64,000 bases of DNA from Pseudohongiella acticola (GTDB lineage Bacteria; Pseudomonadota; Gammaproteobacteria; Pseudomonadales; Pseudohongiellaceae): NCBI RefSeq assembly GCF_001758195.1, contig NZ_MASR01000001.1:2480001-2544000 (forward strand), read 5' to 3'. Positions 44,120 to 53,453 of the stretch are shown here, one piece after another. How positions within the stretch are numbered: the first letter of the stretch is position 1; each line of letters begins with the position of its first letter. The notes below the pieces were generated by a model that was not told where the DNA came from, did no database searches, and saw only the letters and a program-made list of their open reading frames with translations. The translations under genes and the position numbers were made by a program.

Positions 44120-44953
44120 TTAAATTCGAGGCAGCCACATCCCAAAAATCGCCGCAATTACCCCTCCCAACATCACCAGCGTCAGCAAGAATAAGCCTCC
44201 TGCCGTGATCAGCTTTTGAGTCGCCGATCCTCTGGCGTGGGCCTGCAGATACACCTCAAGCAAGAGCAGCGGAATGATATACGTTGTGATATTGAGTACC
44301 GTTAGAAAAGGTCCCGAAAAGCTCACCGGATCAAAACCTACCGGCTGGCCATGGAAGCTCAGCCAGGCCATCATGCCCACCCGAAACATCCACACACCAC
44401 TGACCGCAATGAAGAGACGCAAAGCCCAGATGCGGTGCTGCACAAACTTGCGCTCCCGCGCAAACTTGAACGCCATCGTTGCACATACCAGAATTATTAA
44501 CCCATTGATCATCAGCGCCGTGTGCCCAAAGCTATCGCCCGCCACCAGCTCGCTCCGCGTCAAGATCATGAAGCCGCCGCTCAGACTCATGACACCGGCA
44601 ATCACGATATACAATCTGCCATTCCAGCGATGCAGTGCCGGGAAATGGTTACGAATAGCCGGCACGAGCTGCATCAGGCCGCCCACCGTAATCAGCGCCG
44701 CAAACACCACATGCCCGATCACAGCGAAATTTCCCCATGTATCGCCCTCAATATAGCCTGCTGGCATTACCTGATTAAAACTCAAAAAGTCGGCGCCAAA
44801 CGCGGCTCGGTAATAAAACGCAACGATGTACATTGAGAAAGCCGCCTGCCCTAGCAGCACCATGAAAAACCAGCACTTTGCCGCCAGGTTAATTCCCTTG
44901 TTGGCAAAAGAAGGGGATCGCCAATCAGCTGTGTTAAACGATTGTAATGACAT
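44120..44953 (-). CDS. DUF2306 family membrane protein
   Basis: 277 residues with about seven hydrophobic helices. The conserved F-A-V-I-G-H-V-V-F-A-A-L-I, F-P-A-L-H-R-W-N-G-R-L-Y and Q-H-R-I-W-A-L-R-L-F segments are the DUF2306 pattern, with repeated histidines that could bind haem or metal. The ATG has GAGGAG upstream. It is divergently transcribed from the membrane-embedded AraC regulator with about 140 bp between them, a layout usual for a regulator and its target. The function is unknown; a role in redox or ion transport is only a guess. Confidence 0.8.
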   Translation of the reverse strand: MSLQSFNTADWRSPSFANKGINLAAKCWFFMVLLGQAAFSMYIVAFYYRAAFGADFLSFNQVMPAGYIEGDTWGNFAVIGHVVFAALITVGGLMQLVPAIRNHFPALHRWNGRLYIVIAGVMSLSGGFMILTRSELVAGDSFGHTALMINGLIILVCATMAFKFARERKFVQHRIWALRLFIAVSGVWMFRVGMMAWLSFHGQPVGFDPVSFSGPFLTVLNITTYIIPLLLLEVYLQAHARGSATQKLITAGGLFLLTLVMLGGVIAAIFGMWLPRI

Positions 44954-45094
44954 ACCTGCTCCTCAATGCTGTGTTAACATCTGTCCTGGATCATTAGCAA
45001 ATACAGGGCAGATGCGCTAAGTATCGGGATTTTCAGATGCGTTTCTTGCCGTTTTCGAAATCGGCCAGTATTGGCCAGTATTGATATCAGCGTT

Positions 45095-46156
45095 ATGTGG
45101 AAAATCAGCTCCGTAACTGACGAACTGACGGCAGCACAATCGACTGGAACAGACTTGACGGCTTCCCGGGTACTGCGTCGAATCAAGGGGGTTGGGCCCC
45201 TGCTGCTAATATGGTGGTGCTTTGCTCTGGCGACGTTGTGTTCGTCAGTTGTCCGTCATTCAGAATCAGACTCTGGCTTCACATATTCTGCTCTGGTTAT
45301 TGTCGGCTCTGGTGCCTGCGGCTGGTTCTGGTTCCTGAGTCGAGCGTTGTTTCGCGATAAACGACATTTAGGCCCCGCGGTATTTGCTCTGGTGCCCGTG
45401 ATAGTGACCGTGGAAGCAGCAGCGACATTGATGCCAGCAGCAGGTACGCCAGGTATGGCGACAGAAGTGGGGCGCATGATCAACAACGCAGCCTCTCTGG
45501 TCTGTATCGCCGCTATCGCCTTTGTCTGGCGCGAAGCACTGCACGATTATCTGGTCCTGAGTTCTCCCGCTGAGCGTCGCTTCAGACAAATTTATGTCGG
45601 TAGTTTCAGTTTGTTGGTAGCCATCACGTTGCTCTGGGTTTCAGGTGCGCGTCCGGGCTCATTGGCAGCCGACTGGCAAGCCATGCTGCTGACCAGCAGT
45701 GCAGTCCTTACCCTTGCAGGTGGCCTCGTAGCCGTTCAATACCGGCTTCGTCACCCGCTTTCAGTCAGTGGCGGGCTTGAGCGCAGCCGAGCGGTACCAT
45801 CAGATGACGAGCAATCAGACGTTCTTGCCCAGCGTATACTCCGCGCCATTGAGGATGAAAACCTGTTGACGACGTCCAATCTCAAGGTGGCTGAATTCGC
45901 TGCGCGCGTTGGAGAGCTGGAATACAAGGTTACTCGCTGTATCACCAACCGATTACGATATCGGAACTTTAATCACCTACTCAACAGCTACCGTGTTGAG
46001 CGGGCAAAACGCCTGTTCGACGATGCTGACTGTCAGCATTTGAACATCGCCAGTATCGCCTACGATTGTGGATTTAACTCGCTGGGCCCATTTAATCGTG
46101 CGTTCCGGCAGCACACCGGCATAACGCCTCGGGAATACCGCCGGAACTCCGATTAA
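45095..46156 (+). CDS. membrane-bound AraC-family transcriptional regulator
   Basis: About 353 residues from ATG 45095; a TTG 24 nt earlier is also in frame. The N-terminal half has six or more hydrophobic helices (L-L-L-I-W-W-C-F-A-L and F-S-L-L-V-A-I-T-L-L-W). The C-terminal ~100 residues form the AraC DNA-binding domain: F-N-H-L-L-N-S-Y-R-V-E-R-A-K-R-L-F, I-A-S-I-A-Y-D-C-G-F-N-S-L-G-P-F and T-P-R-E-Y-R. Such regulators sense a signal in the membrane. It is divergent from the DUF2306 gene. A tandem GGCCAGTATT repeat lies upstream at 45063-45082. Confidence 0.88.
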   Translation: MWKISSVTDELTAAQSTGTDLTASRVLRRIKGVGPLLLIWWCFALATLCSSVVRHSESDSGFTYSALVIVGSGACGWFWFLSRALFRDKRHLGPAVFALVPVIVTVEAAATLMPAAGTPGMATEVGRMINNAASLVCIAAIAFVWREALHDYLVLSSPAERRFRQIYVGSFSLLVAITLLWVSGARPGSLAADWQAMLLTSSAVLTLAGGLVAVQYRLRHPLSVSGGLERSRAVPSDDEQSDVLAQRILRAIEDENLLTTSNLKVAEFAARVGELEYKVTRCITNRLRYRNFNHLLNSYRVERAKRLFDDADCQHLNIASIAYDCGFNSLGPFNRAFRQHTGITPREYRRNSD

Positions 46157-46239
46157 TTGAATCCCCGATAGCCTTCCAGGTAGCGTGCATAGGTATAGTA
46201 AGGTATGCGCCAGCCCTCGTCAGAGAGGCGATTAGGGGA
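46153..46239 (-). pseudogene. 28-residue C-terminal gene relic
   Basis: An open frame between a TGA and a TAA reads S-P-N-R-L-S-D-E-G-W-R-I-P-Y-Y-T and then Y-A-R-Y-L-E-G-Y-R-G-F-N. The composition is very protein-like but there is no start. Its stop overlaps the AraC gene stop, and its 5' edge touches the right direct repeat. It may be the tail of a gene cut off when the repeat-bounded segment formed. The family is not recognised. Confidence 0.25.
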
Positions 46240-46371
46240 TCATTAGTCCGTCACGCACACCGGCCAAATTTCCTCTACTCGGATGCTAAATCAATGAAAA
46301 ATGAAGGATTCACTACGGGGGGTAGCCGAAAATAGTGGTGGGCCCACCTGGACTCGAACCAGGGACAAACG
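46239..46371 (+). repeat. right imperfect direct repeat overlapping tRNA gene
   Basis: This is the counterpart of the copy at 40952-41083. The left 97 bp lie downstream of the tRNA 3' end, and the remainder (46336-46371) is the tRNA's own 3' part. The two copies run in the same orientation and enclose about 5.1 kb with four intact genes. Identity is roughly 70-75 percent by eye. Confidence 0.7.
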
Positions 46372-46412
46372 GATTATGAGTCCGCTACTCTAACCAACTG
46401 AGTTATAGGCCC
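46336..46412 (-). tRNA. tRNA with CAU anticodon (Ile2 or elongator Met)
   Basis: A 77-nt cloverleaf including CCA. The acceptor GGGCCTA pairs with TGGGCCC (one G-U), the D-stem is ACTC/GAGT, the anticodon stem is GCGGA/TCCGT with loop CTCATAA, and the T-stem is CCTGG/CCAGG with TTCGAGT. The anticodon is CAU. It may be tRNA-Ile2, read as AUA after lysidine modification, or elongator tRNA-Met; the sequence alone does not settle this. It is not the initiator, which would end its anticodon stem with three G-C pairs. Its 3' end lies at the edge of the direct repeat. Confidence 0.92.
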
Positions 46413-46571
46413 GCGCAGGACAGCGGAAGGCGGATTATAAGGTTCTGTGACGCGAGTTGCCAGCCCCATCCGTATATCCAGCACAAGATTGTTGCAGCGT
46501 TTTGGCTTTTCCCCTGAATCCGATAGCGCCTGAATTGCGTATCTAACGCGCCTATCTACTCAGGAGTTGTC

Positions 46572-47006
46572 ATGAAAAATCTTGTCCTGCCCGTTATATC
46601 GCTGGTGTTTGCTTTTGTCATCTTTGATATCGCCTATTCCAACCTGGAAGTTAAATCCAGGCCCGGCGTACATACCTGTTCCGGTGACTGTTATACAGCC
46701 TATGTGGCGGAGAACGGCACCATTGTCGAACAGCAACGAGCCGCGGCTGAGGCGGCAGCGCTGGCCAGCCCGGTAGAGCTTGGTCGCCAGGCCTATGGCA
46801 GCTGCCAGGCCTGTCATGGCGCTGGCGGTGAGGGCGGTATCGGCCCGCAGTTGCAGGGGCGAGATGCCGGTTTTGTTGAGATGGCGCTGACAGCCTACAA
46901 GAGCCGCGAGACTCGCGGTGATCGCAGCAATCTCATGTGGCCGTCAGCCGAGGCGTTGTCGGCGCGCGACATTGAGCACCTGGCCGCTTTTGTCGAGTCC
47001 CTCTAA
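46572..47006 (+). CDS. single-haem c-type cytochrome
   Basis: 144 residues. An N-terminal helix (L-V-L-P-V-I-S-L-V-F-A-F-V-I-F) anchors or exports it. A Cys pair (H-T-C-S-G-D-C) precedes the haem site C-Q-A-C-H, and L-M-W-P near the end provides a likely axial Met. The G-Q-x-Y-G-S-C-Q-A-C-H-G-x-G-G-E-G-G-I-G-P-Q-L core is typical of small class I cytochromes. It is a periplasmic electron carrier; the partner is unknown. It stands alone after the tRNA and converges with the PHP-domain gene. Confidence 0.88.
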   Translation: MKNLVLPVISLVFAFVIFDIAYSNLEVKSRPGVHTCSGDCYTAYVAENGTIVEQQRAAAEAAALASPVELGRQAYGSCQACHGAGGEGGIGPQLQGRDAGFVEMALTAYKSRETRGDRSNLMWPSAEALSARDIEHLAAFVESL

Positions 47007-47022
47007 CCTGACTACCAGACTG

Positions 47023-48471
47023 CTAATCTTCCACATGCAACCGAATGGGGTTGGCGTAAAACCACAGGTCTGACCAGGGATCTTCACCGCGCGGGTCGAG
47101 TTCGGGCTCGAGCTGCGTGGTGTTGGTACCACGCACACGAATGTAGTGATCATTGGGCAGTGCATCGAAGCGGTAGCTCACTTCGCGAAACTCGCCATCG
47201 ACGGTCCAGTCTGCTTCTGTGAAACGTGCTATTACGTTCGTGTCGGCATGGGTGTCGGTCGCCGGGTCGCTGGCAGGGCCGTTTATGCCACCGGCAATCA
47301 GGTCGACGCGTGCCACAGTAGGGTTGTCGCCGTGGTGATTGTTGCCGTTGGGATCACGGAAGCGGATGGTGACGACAACCGCCTCATTCGCCGGTACCTG
47401 CAGCATGCCGCCGATATGGGCCTGAGCACCAGCGGCTTCTGCGGTAACGTGCAATTCGCTGATCAGATCGCCCGTCGTTACAAACACCCGCCCATGCCGG
47501 ATGCCATCAAGAATGTCATTGTGATTTTTTTCAGCCCACACATAGGTCTTTGAATACTCGCCGGGCCAGAAATCCACGCCACCTTCTGTGTAATGCACGT
47601 GGGAGTCCGAATTGGCGGTTATCCACCAGTCGCGACCCTCACTGAGCATCGCATCCCAGAAACCACCAACAACGGCCGTCATCTGGTCAAAACCACCCAT
47701 GGTTGGGTGGTTGCCATAGGCGCCACGTGCGCCAACACTCTTTAATGAACCGTCCGGGTTCAGGGTGGCCGCCTGATGGCCAGGGGCGCCTTCCATGCCG
47801 ACAGCGATGTTCGGTGCCAGATCATTCCAGGCTCGCAACTCTGTGGGTGCAGTTAATCCATACTGACCCTGAGCAGACGCGGAGCGGGACGGGTGATGGG
47901 CGATGACTATCGGCGTTTCAGCTAAAGTCGTCATGAACCGGAGTGCTTCCAGCATCCTGGGCTCGGTGTCCCAGTCCGGATTCGCTGGCCAGGGCTCACG
48001 CTTGTTGTAGGCAGATTCGATGCTGTGCAGCCGCTCAGCTTCATCATCAGTATGGGGCATGATCAGGCTGGAGTGGTCGGCGCCGGGAGTGTCGAATTCC
48101 ATGCCATAAAACTGGATGACATCCGGCACCACCACGCGGGATTGCTGCAGCTCGGGGTACGCCTGATTGAGGTTGACCTGGCTGTGATTGGGGCCGCCGT
48201 GGTCGGTGGTGACCATCCAGCCCAGGCCATAATGCCGCGCCATCAGCGCATTCATTGGCGTGGGATAAATGGCATCGCCACCCAATATCGGGGCTGGCGG
48301 GTTCTGCTCCCGGTCCCAGCCCGTGCTGAAGCGGCTGTGAATATGATGATCGCCAGCGATCCATTGGCGTCCGCGGTCTGATTGGCCCTGAGCGTTAACC
48401 AGGTAGGCAGTCATGCTGATGATGACTGACAGGCTTAACACTACAGACAGTGGACGGCGTGGTGTGTGCAT
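47023..48471 (-). CDS. exported PHP-like metal-dependent hydrolase
   Basis: About 482 residues. I start at MHTPRRPL because GGAGG lies 9 nt upstream; a longer frame enters the next gene. A signal peptide (V-V-L-S-L-S-V-I-I-S-M) is followed by G-D-H-H-I-H-S-R-F-S, T-T-D-H-G-G, A-H-H-P-S-R and N-S-D-S-H-V-H-Y. These are the metal-binding histidines and aspartates of a PHP-type phosphoesterase. A beta-rich C-terminal part of ~170 residues includes R-G-T-N-T-T-Q-L-E. It probably hydrolyses a phosphoester outside the cytoplasm. It lies 79 nt downstream of the symporter gene on the same strand. Confidence 0.85.
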   Translation of the reverse strand: MHTPRRPLSVVLSLSVIISMTAYLVNAQGQSDRGRQWIAGDHHIHSRFSTGWDREQNPPAPILGGDAIYPTPMNALMARHYGLGWMVTTDHGGPNHSQVNLNQAYPELQQSRVVVPDVIQFYGMEFDTPGADHSSLIMPHTDDEAERLHSIESAYNKREPWPANPDWDTEPRMLEALRFMTTLAETPIVIAHHPSRSASAQGQYGLTAPTELRAWNDLAPNIAVGMEGAPGHQAATLNPDGSLKSVGARGAYGNHPTMGGFDQMTAVVGGFWDAMLSEGRDWWITANSDSHVHYTEGGVDFWPGEYSKTYVWAEKNHNDILDGIRHGRVFVTTGDLISELHVTAEAAGAQAHIGGMLQVPANEAVVVTIRFRDPNGNNHHGDNPTVARVDLIAGGINGPASDPATDTHADTNVIARFTEADWTVDGEFREVSYRFDALPNDHYIRVRGTNTTQLEPELDPRGEDPWSDLWFYANPIRLHVED

Positions 48472-48550
48472 GGCAATAACCTCCGGGTTGGCAATTCTCC
48501 ATTCTGCCGACTTATTGTGAAATTTCCATGACTTGACGGCATGTCTGCAC

Positions 48551-50101
48551 TTACAGGTGCTTCTGGTTGTCGTGTGTCCAGTGCTCCGTCTCCAGCCCAA
48601 TGTCGGCGGAAATGAATTTGCCGCCGTTGGTTGCCCGGTAGTGCGCCAGTGCCTTGTATACCAGAGGGGCGCCAAGCAGCAGAATGGGAATGTTGAGATA
48701 GACCATGATGATGTTGGTCAGGTCGGTAATGGTCCACAGGTTGCCCAGCTCCAGACCGGCCAGCACTGTCAACGCACCGAAAGGAACAAAGACCAGGGAT
48801 CCGGCAATCCGGACGCCGAGAATGAACGCGTTTGACCGGGAAATAAAGTTGGCCGAGATCTCTGCAAATGAAATCATGCCCAGCAATGTGGTGAAGGCGA
48901 ACAGGCAGTAGCAGGCAGCCAGAATAATAATCACGGTGTTAGCAACGACGGCCGGCACCAGTGCCTCAACGGACGCCAGGTATGTGCCGATGCGGGAGGC
49001 GCTGTCAGCTGCCCACTGAGCACTGCTGGCTGAATCGGTCCAAAGGTGCGCCAACACAACAATAAAACCGGTCAGTGTACAGATGATGATGGTGTCAAAA
49101 AATACACCCAGGCTTTGCACCAGGCCCTGTTCGCAGGGGTGATTGTTGTCCGCAGCGGCGGCGGCCATGGTGATGGTGCCCTGGCCAGCTTCGTTCGACA
49201 TCAGGCCGCGTCGCACACCTTCAGCGAGCGCTACTCCCATGGCGCCGCCAAATAATGCATCCGGGTCAAACGCGCCGTAGACCACGGCGCTGAAAAAGCT
49301 TGGCAGCAAAGGAAAATTTATCAATACAATCAACAGCGAGATGCCACAGAACACAGTAGCTTTGATCGGAACCAGGTAGTTGGTATAGGCCGTGACCCTG
49401 CGTATGCCACCCAGAATAAGCCAGGCACAACTGGTCACCATGATAATGGCAATCACGTAGTAAAGGGGTGACTGGCGCTCGAAGGAGGTTCCGGTGGCTG
49501 TGTCTGCGATCATGCCAATGGCGGTAAAAACATTAAAAGTCTGCACTGGCACGTTAAACAGAGCGTAGGTCATGAACGCAACACTCAGAAAGACCCCGAC
49601 AAAGCGTTTGTTGTTGATGATTCTTCGGCCATAAAAAGGCAGTCCGCCAACATACTCATTGTTCTTCTTTTCCTTGAACAATTGCGCCAGTACAGACTCC
49701 ATGAAGGCTGTTGCCATGCCAAACAGCGCCGCGATCCACATCCAGAACAGAGCGCCGGGGCCTCCAACGGTGATGGCACCAGTGACGCCAACAATGTTGC
49801 CTGGCCCGGCTCGCATGGCCAGGCCCAGCATAAAGGAAGCGGTTGCGCTAATGCCGGTCTGGTCGATCTGCCGGCGCCGCATAATGGGAATGGCGCGGGT
49901 CAGGCTGAGCCACTGCACGCCGCGGGTGCGAATCGTGAAATAGACACCTATACCCAGCAGCAGAATGACGGCAAAGGACATTTCACCCAGTAGCGGTACG
50001 GCCTGATACCAGCCGAACTGGGTTGGGAAGTCCCACACGGCATTGGAAACAGGGGCAATAAATGCAAAAAGGTTGTTGACCGTCCTGAATAGTTCGTCCA
50101 C
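48551..50101 (-). CDS. alanine/glycine:cation symporter (AGCS family)
   Basis: 516 residues, about ten or more helices. The family blocks R-A-G-P-G-N-I-V-G-V, G-G-P-G-A-L-F-W-M-W-I-A-A, M-E-S-V-L-A-Q-L and G-V-R-R-G-L-M-S-N-E-A-G-Q-G match sodium-dependent alanine or glycine transporters. The start is GTG with AAGGAG about 10 nt upstream. It imports small amino acids using the sodium gradient. It lies upstream of the PHP-like gene on the minus strand, with a 380-bp region between it and the TonB receptor. Confidence 0.92.
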   Translation of the reverse strand: MDELFRTVNNLFAFIAPVSNAVWDFPTQFGWYQAVPLLGEMSFAVILLLGIGVYFTIRTRGVQWLSLTRAIPIMRRRQIDQTGISATASFMLGLAMRAGPGNIVGVTGAITVGGPGALFWMWIAALFGMATAFMESVLAQLFKEKKNNEYVGGLPFYGRRIINNKRFVGVFLSVAFMTYALFNVPVQTFNVFTAIGMIADTATGTSFERQSPLYYVIAIIMVTSCAWLILGGIRRVTAYTNYLVPIKATVFCGISLLIVLINFPLLPSFFSAVVYGAFDPDALFGGAMGVALAEGVRRGLMSNEAGQGTITMAAAAADNNHPCEQGLVQSLGVFFDTIIICTLTGFIVVLAHLWTDSASSAQWAADSASRIGTYLASVEALVPAVVANTVIIILAACYCLFAFTTLLGMISFAEISANFISRSNAFILGVRIAGSLVFVPFGALTVLAGLELGNLWTITDLTNIIMVYLNIPILLLGAPLVYKALAHYRATNGGKFISADIGLETEHWTHDNQKHL

Positions 50102-50481
50102 GGCGTCCGTCTCCTTATTGTTGTAATTGGCACGGGTTACTCTCGTGGGTCCTAATCTATCACGATAGGACGCCGGATTTCATGGTTTAAGTATCTGATT
50201 GACGAGTTCAGAAGTTCTGGTTTAATCTCTCGCCACAGCGATGTTGAGGTATGTCATATCTCGATTTTTTTGAGCATTAGCGAGACCGGTATCTGACCTT
50301 GGGTACTTTGGCGACGTTTCATGAAATTGACTATGTGTTGTCTAACAGGTTATTCGAATCAACAGGCTTGCCGCTGGGTTTTAGTTTGTATGAATAAGCT
50401 TTTGAATAAAAATATAATTAGTCAATAGTTCCACTTTTTCATTGGCAATAATAATGAAAATAATAAAATTAAGGGGAAATC
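50102..50481. other. divergent AT-rich promoter region
   Basis: No gene is seen. The right third is strongly AT-rich and contains a consensus -10 TATAAT at 50413-50418 on the plus strand without a clear -35. It ends with the ribosome site AAGGGG before the receptor ATG. It separates the leftward symporter from the rightward TonB receptor and probably holds promoters for both. Confidence 0.4.
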
Positions 50482-53442
50482 ATGAAACTGAAGAAATCCA
50501 TCGTTCAGATGGGTTTGGCGGCGTCCGTTTTGCTGCCACTACCTATGGTCGCTGTTGCCCAGCAAGGCGCTGCGGCTGACATCGAAGAAGTTGTTGTAAC
50601 TGGCTCCCGAATCCGACGAGACAGTTTCGACTCATCCTCTCCGGTTACTGTGGTTGATTCCGCAGCAATCGAAGCCAATGCAACACCGAACCTGGGTGAA
50701 GTGCTGGCGAACCAGACATTTAACTATGGCACCGACGTCCAGACCAATGGCTATGCCGCCCGTGGTCAGGGCGGTGTCACATCGTCTGCCAACCTTCGTG
50801 GTCTGGGTGCTGGTGCTACGCTGAACCTTGTTGACGGTCAGCGTACCAATAATACCAACCTGAACGCCACAATCCCGCAGATCGCCATTGCGCGTATCGA
50901 CATCCTGAAAGACGGCGCGTCGGCCCTGTACGGTTCTGATGCGGTGGCGGGTGTGGTCAACGTCATCACCAATAAAGGTTATGAGGGAACAGATGTCAGC
51001 ATCTTCCACCAGGAAGACCGCGGTGGTGATCTGGTCGAGAAGCAGTATGAACTGATTACCGGTACGGCGACTGACAACGGGCATTTTGCCATGGCTCTGT
51101 CCTACTCAACACGCAGCACCCTGGAACAGACCGACCGGCCAGAGTTCCTGCGCAGTGGTTTTCAGCGCTCCGGTACCGGTAACCCGGGTACCTTTGCGGT
51201 GCCTACCCGTAATGCAACGGGTCAGTTGACCGGTGCCTCCGCGCGTACCCCCGACCCGGGTTGCGGTATCGACAATGGCTCGGGCACTGATGTCGGAATC
51301 AAGGGAAGTTATGCCAGCGGTCAGTTACTGGGTACCACTTGTAACTTCCATTTTGGTGAGTTCTGGGATTTCATGAGCGCTCAGGACAAGATGAGCCTGT
51401 GGACCAATTATGAGCACCGTTTTAACGACAATCTGACCAATGATTTTAATATCAACGCGTCGCGCCTGGAAACGTTTACTCGTGGATCGCCGCAGAACCC
51501 GGGCGGTCGGATTCCTGAATTGCCCGTGGTTGCGGGCGAGCACCCAGGCAATCCGTATCGTGCCATGGCCAACCGCGGCAATGGCATGGAACCCTTGTAC
51601 GCGCAGGCAGGTCCGGATGGTAACCCCTTGCGAAATGCCAATGGCGTTGTGCAATTGGCGTCCGATCCGTTTAATCCGGCGCTGGGTATTCCCTTTAATG
51701 AAGACGTCCGTATTACTGAACTGCGTATCAATGCATTCAAGTTGCAGACTCAGCCGACTGCCGTCAATGATGATGGTGCCTTTCCGCAGGGCGCGGACCG
51801 TTTCGATATACGCCTGGCAGATACGTTGACTTACGAAATGCCTGGCACCAGTTGGGCGGTGTCGCTGGCCGGTGTGTATCAGTTTGGTCAGGATGATGCG
51901 CTGGAGAAGAACTCAAGCCAACTGGCTTTGATCCAGGGTATCAATGGTACGCTGGTGGCGGACCCTTCGTCGCCCGATACAACTGCGTACTACAACCCAT
52001 TTGCCAGCTCGGTTTTTAACTGTACCAATCGGGTGTGCGCCAATACCGGCACGCCACAGTACGCCAACTCGCAAGCGGTTGTGGATGCCATCACCATTGC
52101 TGGCCTGACGCAAACTGAGAGCACCTTCAAGTCAGTGGAGCTGGCAGCCACCGGTGAGGTGTTTGAGATTCCTACAGGTATGATTCTGGGTGCCTTTGGT
52201 GTCGAGTTTCGTCAGGACGAAGTTGACGTGGACTTCGATGCAGCGCGCAATCAGTGTGACTATCACCAGGGTGGCTGTGCAGTTGACTACCAGGCTGAAC
52301 AGGATGTGAGCTCGGCATTCTTCGAGCTGGCAGTACCATTGACGACCAACCGTCTGGGTGAGGCCGAGTTCCAGATCGCCGGTCGCTACACGGATTACGG
52401 CGGTTCCATCGGTGACTCGTTTGACCCCAAGGTAGCGCTGTTGTGGCAGCCAATGGACATTCTGTCATTGCGTGGCTCCTGGAGTTCGGCGTTTATTGCG
52501 CCGGGTCTGGCAGATCTTTATTCACCGCAGACCTGTGCCCTGCAGAACGCCGGCGATCCATTTGACAACTCCAACGCCTTCCGTGTGGCCTGTAACGAAG
52601 GCAACCTGAACCTGACGCCGGAAACGGCCGATGTGTTTAACGTGGGTGCGTCGCTGAGCCTGCTGGAAGGATCACTGTCTATCGGTGTTGACTACGCGGA
52701 ATATGATTTCAAGGATCGTATTTCCAGTACCACGCTGAACCAGGTCGTCAACCTGGACTACCAAGCCTTCCTGGCCGCCGGTGGCAACCCTGCCAGTCAG
52801 GCCAGCAAGCTGGCGTGGTTTAATGGTCCGAACTCTGACAAAAATATCAACCGCGATGTTGATGGTGTCATGAGCCGGGTGATTGTATCGCGATTGAATG
52901 CACAGACCATGAAGCACCGCGCGCTGGATCTGTACGCGCGTTACGATCTGGATCTGGGCAGCTTCGGCAACATGGTGTTCAATCTGGATGGAACGCAGGC
53001 ACTGGAATACTCCTATGACCTGGGTCTGGGTATCCCCGCCGGTGACGGTGTTGGTAGTCAGAACGAAGCCATCGCGGAAGTGCCGCCGATGCCTGAATTC
53101 CGTGTCAATGCCACCATGAACTGGAACCTGGGCAATCACAGCGCTCTGCTGCGTGCTCGCTGGATCGACGGGTTTGAATACTCATTCAACTCGGGCGCAT
53201 TGCTGGCGGGTCAGATTGCACTCAATGGTCGTTCCGCCGCTGCCAGCATGACCTATATTGATGCCAACTACGCGTACACCTTTGACAGCCTGATTGGCGA
53301 TCGCGCCACACGCTTTGAAGTGGGTGCACGTAACCTGGGTGATCGTTACCCGGAGCCGTTTTTTAACCTGGGTGGTATAGAGACATTCGTTCACGATATC
53401 CGTGGTCGTATGATGTATATCCGTATCAACCAGGAGATCTAA
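50482..53442 (+). CDS. TonB-dependent outer-membrane receptor
   Basis: 986 residues. A signal peptide ends near V-A-V-A-Q-Q, followed by a TonB-box-like stretch (I-E-E-V-V-V-T-G-S-R-I). The plug domain at about 45-160 has N-L-R-G-L-G-A-G-A-T-L-N-L-V-D-G-Q-R and G-A-S-A-L-Y-G-S-D-A-V-A-G-V-V-N-V. The barrel holds extracellular loops with Cys pairs and many Asn/Gly residues, and ends R-G-R-M-M-Y-I-R-I-N-Q-E-I. The V-V-T-G-S-R-I type usually imports carbohydrates or other large nutrients in marine bacteria. The neighbouring amino-acid symporter and PHP enzyme may belong to the same uptake function, but this is unproven. A strong terminator follows. Confidence 0.95.
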   Translation: MKLKKSIVQMGLAASVLLPLPMVAVAQQGAAADIEEVVVTGSRIRRDSFDSSSPVTVVDSAAIEANATPNLGEVLANQTFNYGTDVQTNGYAARGQGGVTSSANLRGLGAGATLNLVDGQRTNNTNLNATIPQIAIARIDILKDGASALYGSDAVAGVVNVITNKGYEGTDVSIFHQEDRGGDLVEKQYELITGTATDNGHFAMALSYSTRSTLEQTDRPEFLRSGFQRSGTGNPGTFAVPTRNATGQLTGASARTPDPGCGIDNGSGTDVGIKGSYASGQLLGTTCNFHFGEFWDFMSAQDKMSLWTNYEHRFNDNLTNDFNINASRLETFTRGSPQNPGGRIPELPVVAGEHPGNPYRAMANRGNGMEPLYAQAGPDGNPLRNANGVVQLASDPFNPALGIPFNEDVRITELRINAFKLQTQPTAVNDDGAFPQGADRFDIRLADTLTYEMPGTSWAVSLAGVYQFGQDDALEKNSSQLALIQGINGTLVADPSSPDTTAYYNPFASSVFNCTNRVCANTGTPQYANSQAVVDAITIAGLTQTESTFKSVELAATGEVFEIPTGMILGAFGVEFRQDEVDVDFDAARNQCDYHQGGCAVDYQAEQDVSSAFFELAVPLTTNRLGEAEFQIAGRYTDYGGSIGDSFDPKVALLWQPMDILSLRGSWSSAFIAPGLADLYSPQTCALQNAGDPFDNSNAFRVACNEGNLNLTPETADVFNVGASLSLLEGSLSIGVDYAEYDFKDRISSTTLNQVVNLDYQAFLAAGGNPASQASKLAWFNGPNSDKNINRDVDGVMSRVIVSRLNAQTMKHRALDLYARYDLDLGSFGNMVFNLDGTQALEYSYDLGLGIPAGDGVGSQNEAIAEVPPMPEFRVNATMNWNLGNHSALLRARWIDGFEYSFNSGALLAGQIALNGRSAAASMTYIDANYAYTFDSLIGDRATRFEVGARNLGDRYPEPFFNLGGIETFVHDIRGRMMYIRINQEI

Positions 53443-53453
53443 GCTCTCTGCTT

